Source of the DNA: Candidatus Ornithomonoglobus intestinigallinarum | GTDB taxonomy: Bacteria; Bacillota; Clostridia; UBA1381 | Reading direction: 5' to 3' | Assembly (NCBI GenBank): GCA_018715365.1 | Contig: DVLU01000044.1 | Location: 1-32,601, forward strand | Length of the DNA stretch: 32,601 bases | Shown: one piece after another, positions 24,407 through 32,601 of the stretch | Layout of the letters: the number at the start of each line of letters is the position of its first letter | How positions within the stretch are numbered: position 1 is the first letter of the stretch | Position numbers and translations under genes: made by a program | Notes under the pieces: generated by a model | The model's input: the letters and a program-made list of their open reading frames with translations, nothing else | Databases searched by the model: none | Told to the model about the DNA's origin: nothing

Positions 24407-26955
24407 ACCGCACCTTCATACAATCTTGGGTCGCTGGGGCTTATCGCGTGACCCGAGGCGTCTCTTAGCGACGTCATTGACGCAGTATTTATGGGATTTG
24501 ACAAATCTCCGTCATCTCTTGCCGTTTTTACAACGTATTTCTGCACCATTGCCGGTTTTACAGGGTTACCCCATTCGCCCGTTACTCTCCCGGCAAGGCT
24601 TCTCTCGCTTTCCGGAGTTTGCAAGAACTGCACCCACGATTTGGCTGCATTCACAGGGTCGTCAGGCGTATCATGATTCTGTTGTGATGTAAATACCGAA
24701 TCTAATACAAGCGTATACATTTCCACCTCGCCGTAGTAATTTGAGAAGCTTTCCGCCGTATTTCTGACCTTCTCCTTATACCCTTCTATGTAGTCGGGGC
24801 TATCCATCTCATAATCATTTACAACAAAATTTGTTGTTGAGCCTATCGATGATACAAGATCCAAACTGTCGAAATTCAATCCCCATCCGTCCCATGTCAT
24901 CGCACCGTCAAAATAGCCCATCGGTACATCCGCATCTATATAAACCGGGACATCTTCCGAGACCGCCAGCTGCGAAAGCAAATCCGTTATTTCAAGATTT
25001 TCAAACGGCGCTTTGCTTACAGGTTCAAAGGCGGAGGAAGGAACACTGAGGGCGCTGTTTACATCGGTAAGGTCATCGATAAACATTCCGATTTTGTTGT
25101 TATAGCGCGTATCCCTGAGCGCAACATAAAGCGCGCCGTAGGTCCGTATATAATTATCATTTATACTCCCGTAGGCGTCTATATTGCGAACTGTTGCCGC
25201 CGTCCAGCCGAGCTCCTTCGCATCGTCCTTATTAAGCTTGCTTACAGAAACCTTTCCGTCGCTTATGCCCTGCGGCACGCTTATCTCAAACGACGGGAGC
25301 AATAGGTTAAAGTTAAACTCATCGACCGTTACGGAGGTGTTCCCGCTTCTGTCCATTGTGTATATATAGAAGTACAGGAAATTGTTTTTGCCGGCTTCAA
25401 GCATAACGCCGTCTATATCAAATTCTATTTTTGCCTGTCTGCCGCCGCCCGTATCAACGGTCTGCCATGAGGAGTCCGTCTGCGCTTCTTCGGGCGCGGG
25501 CGTCTGCGGCTTCTCCACGGAGTCTTGATCCGTGCCGATAACCACCGCTTTATATTTCAGCTCCGCTATGCCGCCGGCGTCCTCCGCCGCGGCGGTGCCT
25601 ATTGCTTCCGCCACATTAAGATCCGCGGAATAGCGCAATTCCGCTTCGGACGTCGGAGCTATCTTTTCATAAAGCGGCGCATCAAATTCCGCCTTATATT
25701 CGACAAAGTTTCCGGCGTAGTCATAGCCCTTAACTGTAAGCACGGGCTCAAACACTGGTCTGTCGCTGTCCTCGGCAAGCCTTATATGTATAAAATTGCC
25801 GTTTTCAAGCTGCACAAACGGCAGTTCCTCGCCCGTTCGCGCTTTTGCCCAGCTCTCGGAGGACGGAACGTCTTGCGATGACGTTACGCAGTATTCATAG
25901 AGCGCCCCGTCTTTCTCGTCCGATGCGTCTTTTAATATGATTTTGCCGCTCTCCTGCGCCTGAGCGCTGTCGCCGACGCCGTTTGCGCCGCTGACATATT
26001 TATCGGCATTGGCCGCCGATATAATATCATCGGCGTACCTGTTATCGGTTATCTGCACGGGCAGGCAGAATCCGCTTACCGTTTTTGTTTCGTCGCTTCC
26101 GTAATACGATTCCTCCGGAATGATACCCATGGCGCTTATAGAGGGCGCAACGGTATCGAGCCATTCCTGCTGCCTTGCCGGCGCCGTAACGGTAATATCG
26201 GTGCTTGCAAATTCATTGCCGCAGAGGTCGGCCGTATTTGGGGGAAGCGTAAGCGTTTTAACGCCTATCGGGTTCCCGTCGTCCTCCGGTACCATATCGG
26301 AGGTTATTTCAATCGTTTCAAACGTTATGCGCGTAATATCTATATTACTGTTTACACCCGTCCGCAAGTGAGTTTCCGGCAAGGTCGGTAAACGGCGAAT
26401 TGACCGTTGCAAAATTTTCATAAACCGAATCGCTGCCGTATATGTTTTCATATACATCGTAAGCGTTGCGCGGTCGTTTCTTCTCAGCCAATGGTTGAAG
26501 AAGTTCGTGTGGCTGTCGTACGAAAGCTTTCCGCTCATTTCATACGTTATGTCGCCCTTATTTATAAGGTCGTTAAAACCGGGGGCGGAAGAGTCGGTCA
26601 CATACTGCCATACGTAGCTTGCGTACCACCACGAATCGTCGTTTTGCTTCGTAAACTTGTGTGAAAAAGCCGACGCAAGATCCGACGGCGGCATGCTGCT
26701 CAGGTTATTCGTCTGCCCCAGCCAAAACTTATAGCCGGGGTTTAAAAGACCGTTCGTCTTATACAGAAAATCATCTTTCACCTGGCTGCTTTCGTAGTTT
26801 GCCGCATTTAAAAGCGGCACGCCCGGGCTTTTCGTGTTCACCGCAACGTCGCCTTCCGCCGCTGCTGCCGTAAGCGGTATGGCCTGCGCCGCCGCCGACA
26901 TCACAAAAACAAGCGAAAGCAGCGCCGCGCCGGCACGCTTCAGTTTGATTCCCAT
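24301..26955 (-). CDS. Giant Ig-repeat surface protein, N-terminal part (ended by a frameshift)
   Basis: The ATG at 26955 follows AAAGGAGG. A signal peptide (MGIKLKRAGAALLSLVFVMS, then AAAQAIPLTA) precedes an unrecognised domain (about 40-165) and bacterial Ig-like domains. About 31 codons (26359-26458) read as nonsense in this frame (MYMKTYTAAIRFMKIL), while another frame gives DVYENIYGSDSVYENFATVN and then SPFTDLAGNSLADG, a typical Ig-like strand. A one-base loss near 26458 and a one-base gain in the GGG at 26357-26359 explain this. A third lesion near 24407-24414 ends the frame after DPRLYEG, and the true continuation is the frame at 20213-24406. Restored, the protein would have about 2247 residues. 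The lesions may be decay or sequence errors. Confidence 0.8.
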   Translation of the reverse strand: MGIKLKRAGAALLSLVFVMSAAAQAIPLTAAAAEGDVAVNTKSPGVPLLNAANYESSQVKDDFLYKTNGLLNPGYKFWLGQTNNLSSMPPSDLASAFSHKFTKQNDDSWWYASYVWQYVTDSSAPGFNDLINKGDITYEMSGKLSYDSHTNFFNHWLRRNDRATLTMYMKTYTAAIRFMKILQRSIRRLPTLPETHLRTGVNSNIDITRITFETIEITSDMVPEDDGNPIGVKTLTLPPNTADLCGNEFASTDITVTAPARQQEWLDTVAPSISAMGIIPEESYYGSDETKTVSGFCLPVQITDNRYADDIISAANADKYVSGANGVGDSAQAQESGKIILKDASDEKDGALYEYCVTSSQDVPSSESWAKARTGEELPFVQLENGNFIHIRLAEDSDRPVFEPVLTVKGYDYAGNFVEYKAEFDAPLYEKIAPTSEAELRYSADLNVAEAIGTAAAEDAGGIAELKYKAVVIGTDQDSVEKPQTPAPEEAQTDSSWQTVDTGGGRQAKIEFDIDGVMLEAGKNNFLYFYIYTMDRSGNTSVTVDEFNFNLLLPSFEISVPQGISDGKVSVSKLNKDDAKELGWTAATVRNIDAYGSINDNYIRTYGALYVALRDTRYNNKIGMFIDDLTDVNSALSVPSSAFEPVSKAPFENLEITDLLSQLAVSEDVPVYIDADVPMGYFDGAMTWDGWGLNFDSLDLVSSIGSTTNFVVNDYEMDSPDYIEGYKEKVRNTAESFSNYYGEVEMYTLVLDSVFTSQQNHDTPDDPVNAAKSWVQFLQTPESERSLAGRVTGEWGNPVKPAMVQKYVVKTARDDGDLSNPINTASMTSLRDASGHAISPSDPRLYEGAVCMTVRSPCALNRLTAYSLRSAYQTTVCPSGVSGI

Positions 26956-27197
26956 TTTGTTATGCCTCCTTTATACTGTCCCCGGCCCGCTGCCGGTTTA
27001 TGAACAGATTTTAAATAATTCTTTGTTTATATTTTAACATATTTTTAATCGAATCGCTTGCCGACGAAACGGCGTCAAGCATTGCGTACGCAAATCTTTA
27101 CGGCATACCGGCCGGTTCCTTCGGAATTGTTTTTGCCGCGCTTGCCGGGCTTTTTATATTAAGCATCGCAATAAAAAGGCCGAATCCCTCGGCGGCT
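26956..27197. other. Divergent region between the giant surface gene and the sensor kinase
   Basis: The first 95 bases are AT-rich and hold the leader of the minus-strand surface gene, including AAAGGAGG and a TAAAAT box at about 27030-27035 without a good -35. From about 27050 the plus strand abruptly becomes coding in character, with GC-rich third positions, and runs in frame into the sensor kinase. The change of composition near 27050 looks like a junction. Confidence 0.45.
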
Positions 27198-28250
27198 GTG
27201 CTTACCGCCGCCGCAGGCGCGCTTACGGTGCACGACATAGCCGTCGGCGCGGGATATTATTTTCTTCCGCCCGCGCTCACGGACGCGCTTTCGTCCGAAT
27301 GGATCTCATTTGCCATACCGGTTCTCATACTGGCATATATAGCGCTCAACGCAAAACGCGGCGCGCTCAGGCGTTTTCTCAAGCTTACGGCGTTAAGCGC
27401 GTTTGTGTTCGGCGTGCTCTACGTTATATCGCTTATAAAGGGCTCGTACCTGTCCATGTACATAAACGATTCGGTGCTATCGCTTATAAACAGCGGTTTT
27501 TACAACGGCCTGCTGCACTGGCTCACCGTATATCTTGTGCTGTCCTGCTCCTGCATTGCCGTATTTGATACGTTTGCCGCCTTTGCCGATATGCGTTCCG
27601 AATCGGAAGCGCTGAAGCTTAAAAGCAAAATGATACTTGACAGCTGCCGCGCCGCCGAAAAAAGCCTTTCCGAAACGGCGCAGCTCAGGCACGATTTCAG
27701 AAAATATCTTACGGCGCTCAATTTAATGTGTAAAAACAAGCGTTTTGACGAGCTCCGGGCAACTCTCGATAAATTATGCGATAATATGTCCGAAATGACA
27801 AGGACGTCTTTTACGGAAAATTTTGTTATAAACAGTCTTTTGAGAAGCGCCGCCGCAGCGGCCGCGGAAAAGAATATAAAATTCAGCGCAAAAGCAGCCG
27901 TCCCAAAGCAGCTTGACATACCGGACGACGATTTATGCGTATTTATAATGAATCTTACGGATAATGCTATAGAAGCCTGCGAAAAGGTCACGGACAAGGA
28001 AAAGCGCTATATCACGTTTAACGCCGAGCTTGAGGACGGTTATCTTGCCGTAACCTGTTCAAACTCATACGACGGGAAAATAAACGAAGGCTTTGCCACG
28101 CGCAAAAGCAGCGCGGAGCTGCACGGTCTGGGGATAAAGCAAATGCGCGCAATCGCAAAAAAATACGGCGGCACGCTTAATATAAGCCGCATCGCCGACA
28201 GCTTTACGGTAAGCTGCGTGCTGAAAACAAACGCGCAGCGCCGCCCGTAA
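27198..28250 (+). CDS. AgrC-like membrane sensor histidine kinase, 5' end probably missing
   Basis: From GTG 27198 the protein has 350 residues: several membrane helices (about 1-130, for example SFAIPVLILAYIAL and LTALSAFVFGVLYVISLI), a dimerisation helix with H165 in AQLRHDFRKYLTALNLM, and an HATPase with N box NLTDNAIEACEK (N256) and G box GLGIKQ (about 310-315). This is the HPK10/AgrC style of peptide or envelope-sensing kinase. The same frame continues upstream to about 27051 with a good membrane segment (IPAGSFGIVFAALAGLFILS) but has no ATG, GTG or TTG before a TAA at 27012. GTG 27198 lacks a ribosome site and cuts into the sensor domain. The gene is likely 5'-truncated. It ends two bases from the convergent LytTR regulator, its presumed partner. 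Confidence 0.8.
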   Translation: MLTAAAGALTVHDIAVGAGYYFLPPALTDALSSEWISFAIPVLILAYIALNAKRGALRRFLKLTALSAFVFGVLYVISLIKGSYLSMYINDSVLSLINSGFYNGLLHWLTVYLVLSCSCIAVFDTFAAFADMRSESEALKLKSKMILDSCRAAEKSLSETAQLRHDFRKYLTALNLMCKNKRFDELRATLDKLCDNMSEMTRTSFTENFVINSLLRSAAAAAAEKNIKFSAKAAVPKQLDIPDDDLCVFIMNLTDNAIEACEKVTDKEKRYITFNAELEDGYLAVTCSNSYDGKINEGFATRKSSAELHGLGIKQMRAIAKKYGGTLNISRIADSFTVSCVLKTNAQRRP

Positions 28251-28252
28251 GC

Positions 28253-28954
28253 TTATTTTACGCCGTTAATATACCTTGTGAAGCTTGCTTGGAGAAGGCT
28301 GCCGTATTTTCTGCCGACCGGCAGCCTTACTCCTGTTTTTAATATTATCGAATGCTTTGTTATTTCGGATATAAAGCGCATGTTTACAATATAGCTGTTG
28401 TGGCATCTGCACACGTGACAGCCCTCCGTTCTGCGTTCCATATCGGTGAGGGACGTTCTGAATATTTTTACGCCGTCCTCTGTATGTACCAATACGTTAT
28501 GGTCGTAGCTTTCGGCATAAATAAACGTTTCGATCGGCAGCGTCACAAGCTTTGAGCCCGATTTTAAAACGGCGCGCTCGCTTCGCTTTTTCATGCGCAG
28601 ATCGGCGGCAAGAGCTTCGGCAAGCTCCGTCTTCGATATGGGCTTCAGCAAAAAATGAACAGGCTGTACGCTGTAGCCGTATTTCATATATTCCTCATGG
28701 CCGCTTACGAATATCACGCTTAAAAACGATCCTTCGGCTCTGAGCCTTTTTACCGTTTCAAGCCCGTTTTCGCCGTTCAATTCTATATCGGTTATCAGCA
28801 GGTCAAAGCGGCACAGCTTGCGCTCAAGCTCCTTTATGGCGGAAAACGCCTCTATTTTGTGTTTTATATGCGCTTCCGTTAAAATCTCTTCACAGCAGGA
28901 GCAAATGTATTTCAGCGTGTTTTCTTCATCATCACATACGGCAATACGATACAT
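28253..28954 (-). CDS. LytTR-family response regulator (AgrA/ComE type)
   Basis: This 233-residue protein has a receiver domain (about 1-120) with D8/D9/E10 in CDDEEN, phospho-acceptor D56 in LLITDIELNG, and a lysine in FLLKPI (about 104). A C-terminal LytTR DNA-binding domain (about 130-230) includes FIYAESYDHNVLVHTEDG, FRTSLTDMERR, HNSYIVNMRFI and LPVGRKYG. The ATG follows GGAGGTG at a good distance. Its promoter is consensus-like and divergent from that of the GH30 gene, so GH30 is a plausible target. It is paired tail to tail with the AgrC-like kinase instead of in the usual co-directional operon. No precursor-peptide or AgrB-like gene is visible in the window. Confidence 0.92.
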   Translation of the reverse strand: MYRIAVCDDEENTLKYICSCCEEILTEAHIKHKIEAFSAIKELERKLCRFDLLITDIELNGENGLETVKRLRAEGSFLSVIFVSGHEEYMKYGYSVQPVHFLLKPISKTELAEALAADLRMKKRSERAVLKSGSKLVTLPIETFIYAESYDHNVLVHTEDGVKIFRTSLTDMERRTEGCHVCRCHNSYIVNMRFISEITKHSIILKTGVRLPVGRKYGSLLQASFTRYINGVK

Positions 28955-28975
28955 AAAAACACCTCCGTATAAAAA

Positions 28976-29004
28976 TTATATCACAGTCATGATACGATTT
29001 CAAA
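28976..29004 (-). promoter_or_regulatory. Predicted promoter of the LytTR regulator
   Basis: On the minus strand TTGAAA (28999-29004) is followed after 17 bases by a perfect TATAAT (28976-28981), close to the start codon at 28954. Confidence 0.75.
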
Positions 29005-29041
29005 AAAAGCTTAAAAAATTCATTTTTTATTTATTTTATTC

Positions 29042-29070
29042 TTGAAAAAATGCACAAAAAGTGTTAAAAT
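29042..29070 (+). promoter_or_regulatory. Predicted promoter of the GH30 gene
   Basis: TTGAAA (29042-29047) is followed after 17 bases by TAAAAT (29065-29070), giving a leader of about 45 bases. It is divergent from the LytTR gene promoter, with 37 bases between the -35 boxes, where a regulator could bind. Confidence 0.75.
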
Positions 29071-29121
29071 ATCTATAGCGATTTTCTTCAAAAAATACAT
29101 TTAAAGAAAGGATTGAAAAAG

Positions 29122-32100
29122 ATGAGGCTTAAAAAAATCGTATCCGTATTGGCTGCGGCGGCAATGCTGCCCGCAATACCGGTACTGCACGGTTCGGCGG
29201 CAGGGCCCGTTACGAACGTGCGGCTAAATCCCGCCTATGCGTCGCCGTTTAATAACGGCGAATTTGAAGGCTGGGGCACGGCTCTTTGCTGGTGGGCAAA
29301 CAGATTGGGGTACAGCGAAGAACTGACACAGCAGGCGGCTGACCTGTTTTTCTCCGAAAACGGCCTGAGCCTTGACATCGCTCGCTACAACATAGGCGGC
29401 GGAGATGATCCCGTGCATACGCATGTGAACCGCTCCGACTCTAAAGTCCCGGGCGTGTGGGAGGGCTTTAAGCTGTCGGAGGACGGCAGCGATGTCACCT
29501 CCATTACTTATGATATGTCAAACGATCAAAATCAGCTCAATATCGCACTTGCGGCAAAGAAAGCAAATCCCGATATTTATTTTGAGGGCTTTTCAAATTC
29601 GCCGCCGTATTTTATGACAAGCAGCGGCTGCTCGTCGGGAGCGAACAACGCGTTGGATAATAATCTGAAAGACGATATGTACGATGATTTTGCGGAGTAC
29701 ATAGCAGCTGCAACATTACTGTTAGAAAAAAACGGCATAAAATTTGAAAGCTATTCGCCGATGAACGAGCCGGACACGGACTATTGGAAGGCAAATTCCA
29801 ACAAACAGGAGGGCTGCCATTACACACCGGGCGAGAGCCAGTCGAAGGCGATAACGGAAACGAGAAAGGCTCTTGACGCAAAAGGGCTTACCGATGTCCT
29901 TGTTGCCGGCATGGACGAAACAGATATAAACAAAACGGTAAGCAATCTGGACTTGCTCACCGAAGATGCATTAAGTGACCTCGGCAGAATAGACACTCAT
30001 ACATACAAAGGTTCAAAGCGCACGGAGCTTAGAAATAAAGCGGTGTCTTTAAACAAGGACCTGTGGATGAGCGAGGTTGACGGCGGCTGGGACGGCTTCG
30101 GCCTTGCCGACAGGATTATTGCCGACATGAACGGCATGCAGCCCTCCGCATGGGTAATGTGGAATATAATTGACAAGCACAAGGATTCGAAAGTATTCCA
30201 ATACCCCGCAGGCAGCGGCATTTTCCCAGAGGCCGGCAACACATGCTCATATACGGGATCACTCTGGGGCGTGGGCATGGGCGATCATGATGCGCAGGAG
30301 ATAGTTGTAACAAGCAAATATTATATGTTCGGCCAGTTTACAAGATATATAGAGCCGGGTGATACAATAATTGCATCGTCCGACAGAACGCTTGCCGCGT
30401 ATAATAAAGAAAGCGGCGATATAAAAATAGTTGTCACAAATCCTTCGAGCGAAGATATTGACTATAATTTTGACCTTTCGGCGTTTACATCCGTAGGCGA
30501 TACGGTTACGGAAATACGCTCCGACAAAAACGGCAGCGAAAAATGGGCCGAAATAAGCGACGAAGCAGCGCTTAACGGCAAAACGCTTACGGCTCCCGCA
30601 AAGGCGAATACCGTTACGACGTTTGTTGTAAAGGGAAACGGGCCGACAAATTACGCGTCGATAACGGGCGGCTTTGACGAGCTGTGCGTCGGCGAGTCGC
30701 AGCGGCTTACTGTTGAAACGAATCTTGAATACAATTCCGTTGAATGGTCTGTTTCTGACACGGCCGTTGCCGAAATAAGCGAGGACGGAACAATCACGGC
30801 AAAACAGGCGGGCGACGTTACGGTTTATGCAAAGCTTGGCGGTTACACAGCCGAAAGAACATTCACCGTTCCGGAATACAGCCGCATACGCGTAAGCGAT
30901 TACAATATAACCGGCACGTATTCATGGAATTATGATGACAATTCCGACTATCTGAAGGCAAGCGACGGCGACCTTTCAACTTATTTTGACGGTCTTGTTG
31001 ACGGCTATGTCATGTACGACTGCACCGTTCCGTATACTCTTGACGTTATAAAGCTTGCGTCAAGAGCCGGCTATGAGGACCGCTCAATAGGCGGCATCGT
31101 TCAGGGTTCAAACGACGGCGAGCACTGGACGGATATTTACAAGGTCACCTCGGAGATACCCTCGATGGCATACACGGAGATCACAAAGGAAGAAATGCTT
31201 ACCGATAAGGCGTTCCGCCGGTTCAGATATACGCGTCCCGGCGACAACGCAAACATTGCCGAAATCGCGCTTTACGGCGAGCCATACGGCGGCACGCTCC
31301 CCGATGATGAACCGCAGGCTGTTGATATACCTGAGTTTACCGATAATTTTGAAGGCGAAACAAATATCGTCGGCGCGTCCGAGGGCAGCCTTTCCTCAAA
31401 GGGGAATCAGGTATTTGATACACAGCTTACACGCTACGGCCGCGCTTTTGCTCCCGTAAAGGCTACGGCAGTATCAGAGCTTGACGAGGCTTTAGCTCTT
31501 GCAGATGACCAGACGTTCCGCCTGACATACACAATGTTTGCCGGATGGGAATCAAACGGCAAAGACAACACGCTTTCAATTAAAGATGCAAACGGAAACG
31601 AGCTTGTTGGCATAACGCTTACAACGGGCGGATATTCATTAAAAGAATTAAGGATAGGCGGCAAAGCTGCTGCCGCTTCGGGAAACATATCACAAAGCCG
31701 CACGTCAACCTCCGGCAACAGAACCGGCGCAAACGGCTGGTTTGACGGTTCGCAGCCGTTCAGGAATAATGTTGACTTTAACAAAACCGTCACGATAAAA
31801 ATAACGGGCACGGGCAAGGTTGACGTTTCAATGACCGGCGGGCTTGAAAATATAAGCGCATCGGGAACGCTCACAGCGCCCGTAAGCATAAAATCGCTTG
31901 AGCTTACAGGCGATTATAACAGCAGTACCTACAGGGTCGTATCATACGATAACTTTGACGGCGATATTCTTAACACAAACGAAACAAAGCCCGTTGCGCC
32001 GTTTGACAAAAACGCCGCGCTTATAAGCCTTGATTTTGACAATAACGATTTATCAAGCAGCTCGCCTTACGGCATGGCCGAGGCTGTTGGCACAGTGGAT

Positions 32101-32601
32101 TACGAAAACAGCAGCCTGCATCTTGACGGCACGGGCAGCGGCTATGTTAAGCTCACGGACGCAAACGGGGACAGCCTTTTAACAAGCCGCGATGAAATAT
32201 CAATAGCGTTCAGGGTAAAGCCCGCAGCGGCCGATACCTCCTGGTGGTTCTTCGCGGCGCCCAACGACAATCCGCAAACATTCGAAAAAGAGCATTATAT
32301 AGGCCTTTTGGGCCAGAGCTCGATAACGGCCGAGCGCTACAACGGCGGAACGCGCCCGTCAAGCGCGTCGGCGGCGTATACGGTAAACGAATGGAACGAC
32401 GTTATCGTATCCTACGGCAAGGATTCAACGTCCGTTTATATAAACGGAGTTAAGGCTTCGGAACAGCCGTCGGACTTTGCGTTGGAGGATATTCTCGGCA
32501 GCGAATCTGTCGCGTATATCGGTCGTGCAAACTGGGGTTCCGGCGAATATGCAAACGGATATATAGACGATTTTACGATATATAATTTTGCCGTTCCCGA
32601 A
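29122..32601 (+). CDS. Secreted multidomain GH30 glycoside hydrolase (endo-beta-1,6-galactanase-like), 3' end outside window
   Basis: The ATG at 29122 follows AAAGGA (29107-29112), and 1160 codons are open to the right edge with no stop. A signal peptide (MRLKKIVSVLAAAAMLPAIP) precedes a GH30-type barrel (about 30-420): FEGWGTALCWWANRLGYSEE, LSLDIARYNIGGGDDP, acid/base E216 in SPMNEPDTDYW and nucleophile E318 in LWMSEVDGGWDG. A barrel-associated beta domain ends near 500. Then come a BIG2 Ig-like domain (about 511-583), an F5/8 type C or CBM32-like domain (about 592-720), a beta-rich region and a LamG-like jelly roll (about 967 on). Relatives cleave beta-1,6-galactan of arabinogalactan; the exact substrate is inference. 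It is probably secreted and sits next to a divergent LytTR regulator. No lesion is seen in the visible part. Confidence 0.9.
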   Translation, partial: MRLKKIVSVLAAAAMLPAIPVLHGSAAGPVTNVRLNPAYASPFNNGEFEGWGTALCWWANRLGYSEELTQQAADLFFSENGLSLDIARYNIGGGDDPVHTHVNRSDSKVPGVWEGFKLSEDGSDVTSITYDMSNDQNQLNIALAAKKANPDIYFEGFSNSPPYFMTSSGCSSGANNALDNNLKDDMYDDFAEYIAAATLLLEKNGIKFESYSPMNEPDTDYWKANSNKQEGCHYTPGESQSKAITETRKALDAKGLTDVLVAGMDETDINKTVSNLDLLTEDALSDLGRIDTHTYKGSKRTELRNKAVSLNKDLWMSEVDGGWDGFGLADRIIADMNGMQPSAWVMWNIIDKHKDSKVFQYPAGSGIFPEAGNTCSYTGSLWGVGMGDHDAQEIVVTSKYYMFGQFTRYIEPGDTIIASSDRTLAAYNKESGDIKIVVTNPSSEDIDYNFDLSAFTSVGDTVTEIRSDKNGSEKWAEISDEAALNGKTLTAPAKANTVTTFVVKGNGPTNYASITGGFDELCVGESQRLTVETNLEYNSVEWSVSDTAVAEISEDGTITAKQAGDVTVYAKLGGYTAERTFTVPEYSRIRVSDYNITGTYSWNYDDNSDYLKASDGDLSTYFDGLVDGYVMYDCTVPYTLDVIKLASRAGYEDRSIGGIVQGSNDGEHWTDIYKVTSEIPSMAYTEITKEEMLTDKAFRRFRYTRPGDNANIAEIALYGEPYGGTLPDDEPQAVDIPEFTDNFEGETNIVGASEGSLSSKGNQVFDTQLTRYGRAFAPVKATAVSELDEALALADDQTFRLTYTMFAGWESNGKDNTLSIKDANGNELVGITLTTGGYSLKELRIGGKAAAASGNISQSRTSTSGNRTGANGWFDGSQPFRNNVDFNKTVTIKITGTGKVDVSMTGGLENISASGTLTAPVSIKSLELTGDYNSSTYRVVSYDNFDGDILNTNETKPVAPFDKNAALISLDFDNNDLSSSSPYGMAEAVGTVDYENSSLHLDGTGSGYVKLTDANGDSLLTSRDEISIAFRVKPAAADTSWWFFAAPNDNPQTFEKEHYIGLLGQSSITAERYNGGTRPSSASAAYTVNEWNDVIVSYGKDSTSVYINGVKASEQPSDFALEDILGSESVAYIGRANWGSGEYANGYIDDFTIYNFAVPE

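Noticed and set aside
24395-24425. Programmed ribosomal frameshift joining the two halves of the giant surface gene
   Set aside because: No slippery heptamer, upstream Shine-Dalgarno stimulator or obvious hairpin is visible near 24407-24414; the other two nearby lesions make mutation or error more likely.
27051-27200. VKOR/DsbB-like segment (YANLYGIPAGSFGIV) ahead of the sensor kinase
   Set aside because: The GIP motif is reminiscent, but the catalytic cysteines of VKOR are absent and the frame continues directly into the kinase membrane domain.
1-32601. tRNA, rRNA, CRISPR arrays, insertion sequences and prophage genes
   Set aside because: I looked for cloverleaf-like segments, regularly spaced repeats with spacers, transposase or integrase motifs and found none.

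Overview
The window looks like a plant-cell-wall-degrading locus from an anaerobic, low-to-mid GC Gram-positive bacterium of the class Clostridia. The pointers are an SLH surface protein, YesM/YesN-type and AgrC/AgrA-type two-component systems, AraC regulators, sigma-A promoters with 17-nt spacers, purine-rich Shine-Dalgarno sites, and heavy use of ATA and of TAA stops. A pectin-degrading relative of Monoglobus would fit, but the placement is inference.

Layout. Positions 1-2104 (+) hold the end of a YesM-like sensor kinase and its AraC-type response regulator. Positions 2212-7131 (-) are a secreted GH115 alpha-glucuronidase split by one in-frame TGA. Positions 7132-7650 are a rearranged intergenic region with a perfect palindrome over the GH115 promoter, the 3' relic of an AraC gene and the pectate lyase promoter. 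Positions 7651-10632 (+) encode a multidomain PL1-type pectate lyase. Positions 10745-12166 (-) encode a PurF homologue without its catalytic N-terminal cysteine. Positions 12391-14775 (-) encode a cytoplasmic GH2 enzyme, with divergent promoters shared with a 5'-truncated AraC gene (15067-15459, +). Positions 15581-26955 (-) form a compact operon: a roughly 2250-residue secreted Ig-repeat protein, broken by frame lesions, followed 12 bases later by a 1539-residue SLH-anchored protein. Positions 27198-28954 hold an AgrC-like kinase without a visible start and, tail to tail, a LytTR response regulator. From 29122 a multidomain GH30 enzyme runs off the right edge.

How it fits together. Secreted GH115, PL1 and GH30 enzymes would attack glucuronoxylan, pectin and beta-1,6-galactan side chains. 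The cytoplasmic GH2 would finish imported oligosaccharides. The large Ig/SLH proteins may form a surface complex of unknown role. The two-component systems and AraC protein would control expression.

Several genes carry lesions: a nonsense codon, three indels, and two regulators without their 5' ends. These are either real decay or assembly errors. The best candidate for something undescribed is the giant Ig/SLH gene pair; the best single-gene oddity is the Cys-less PurF.
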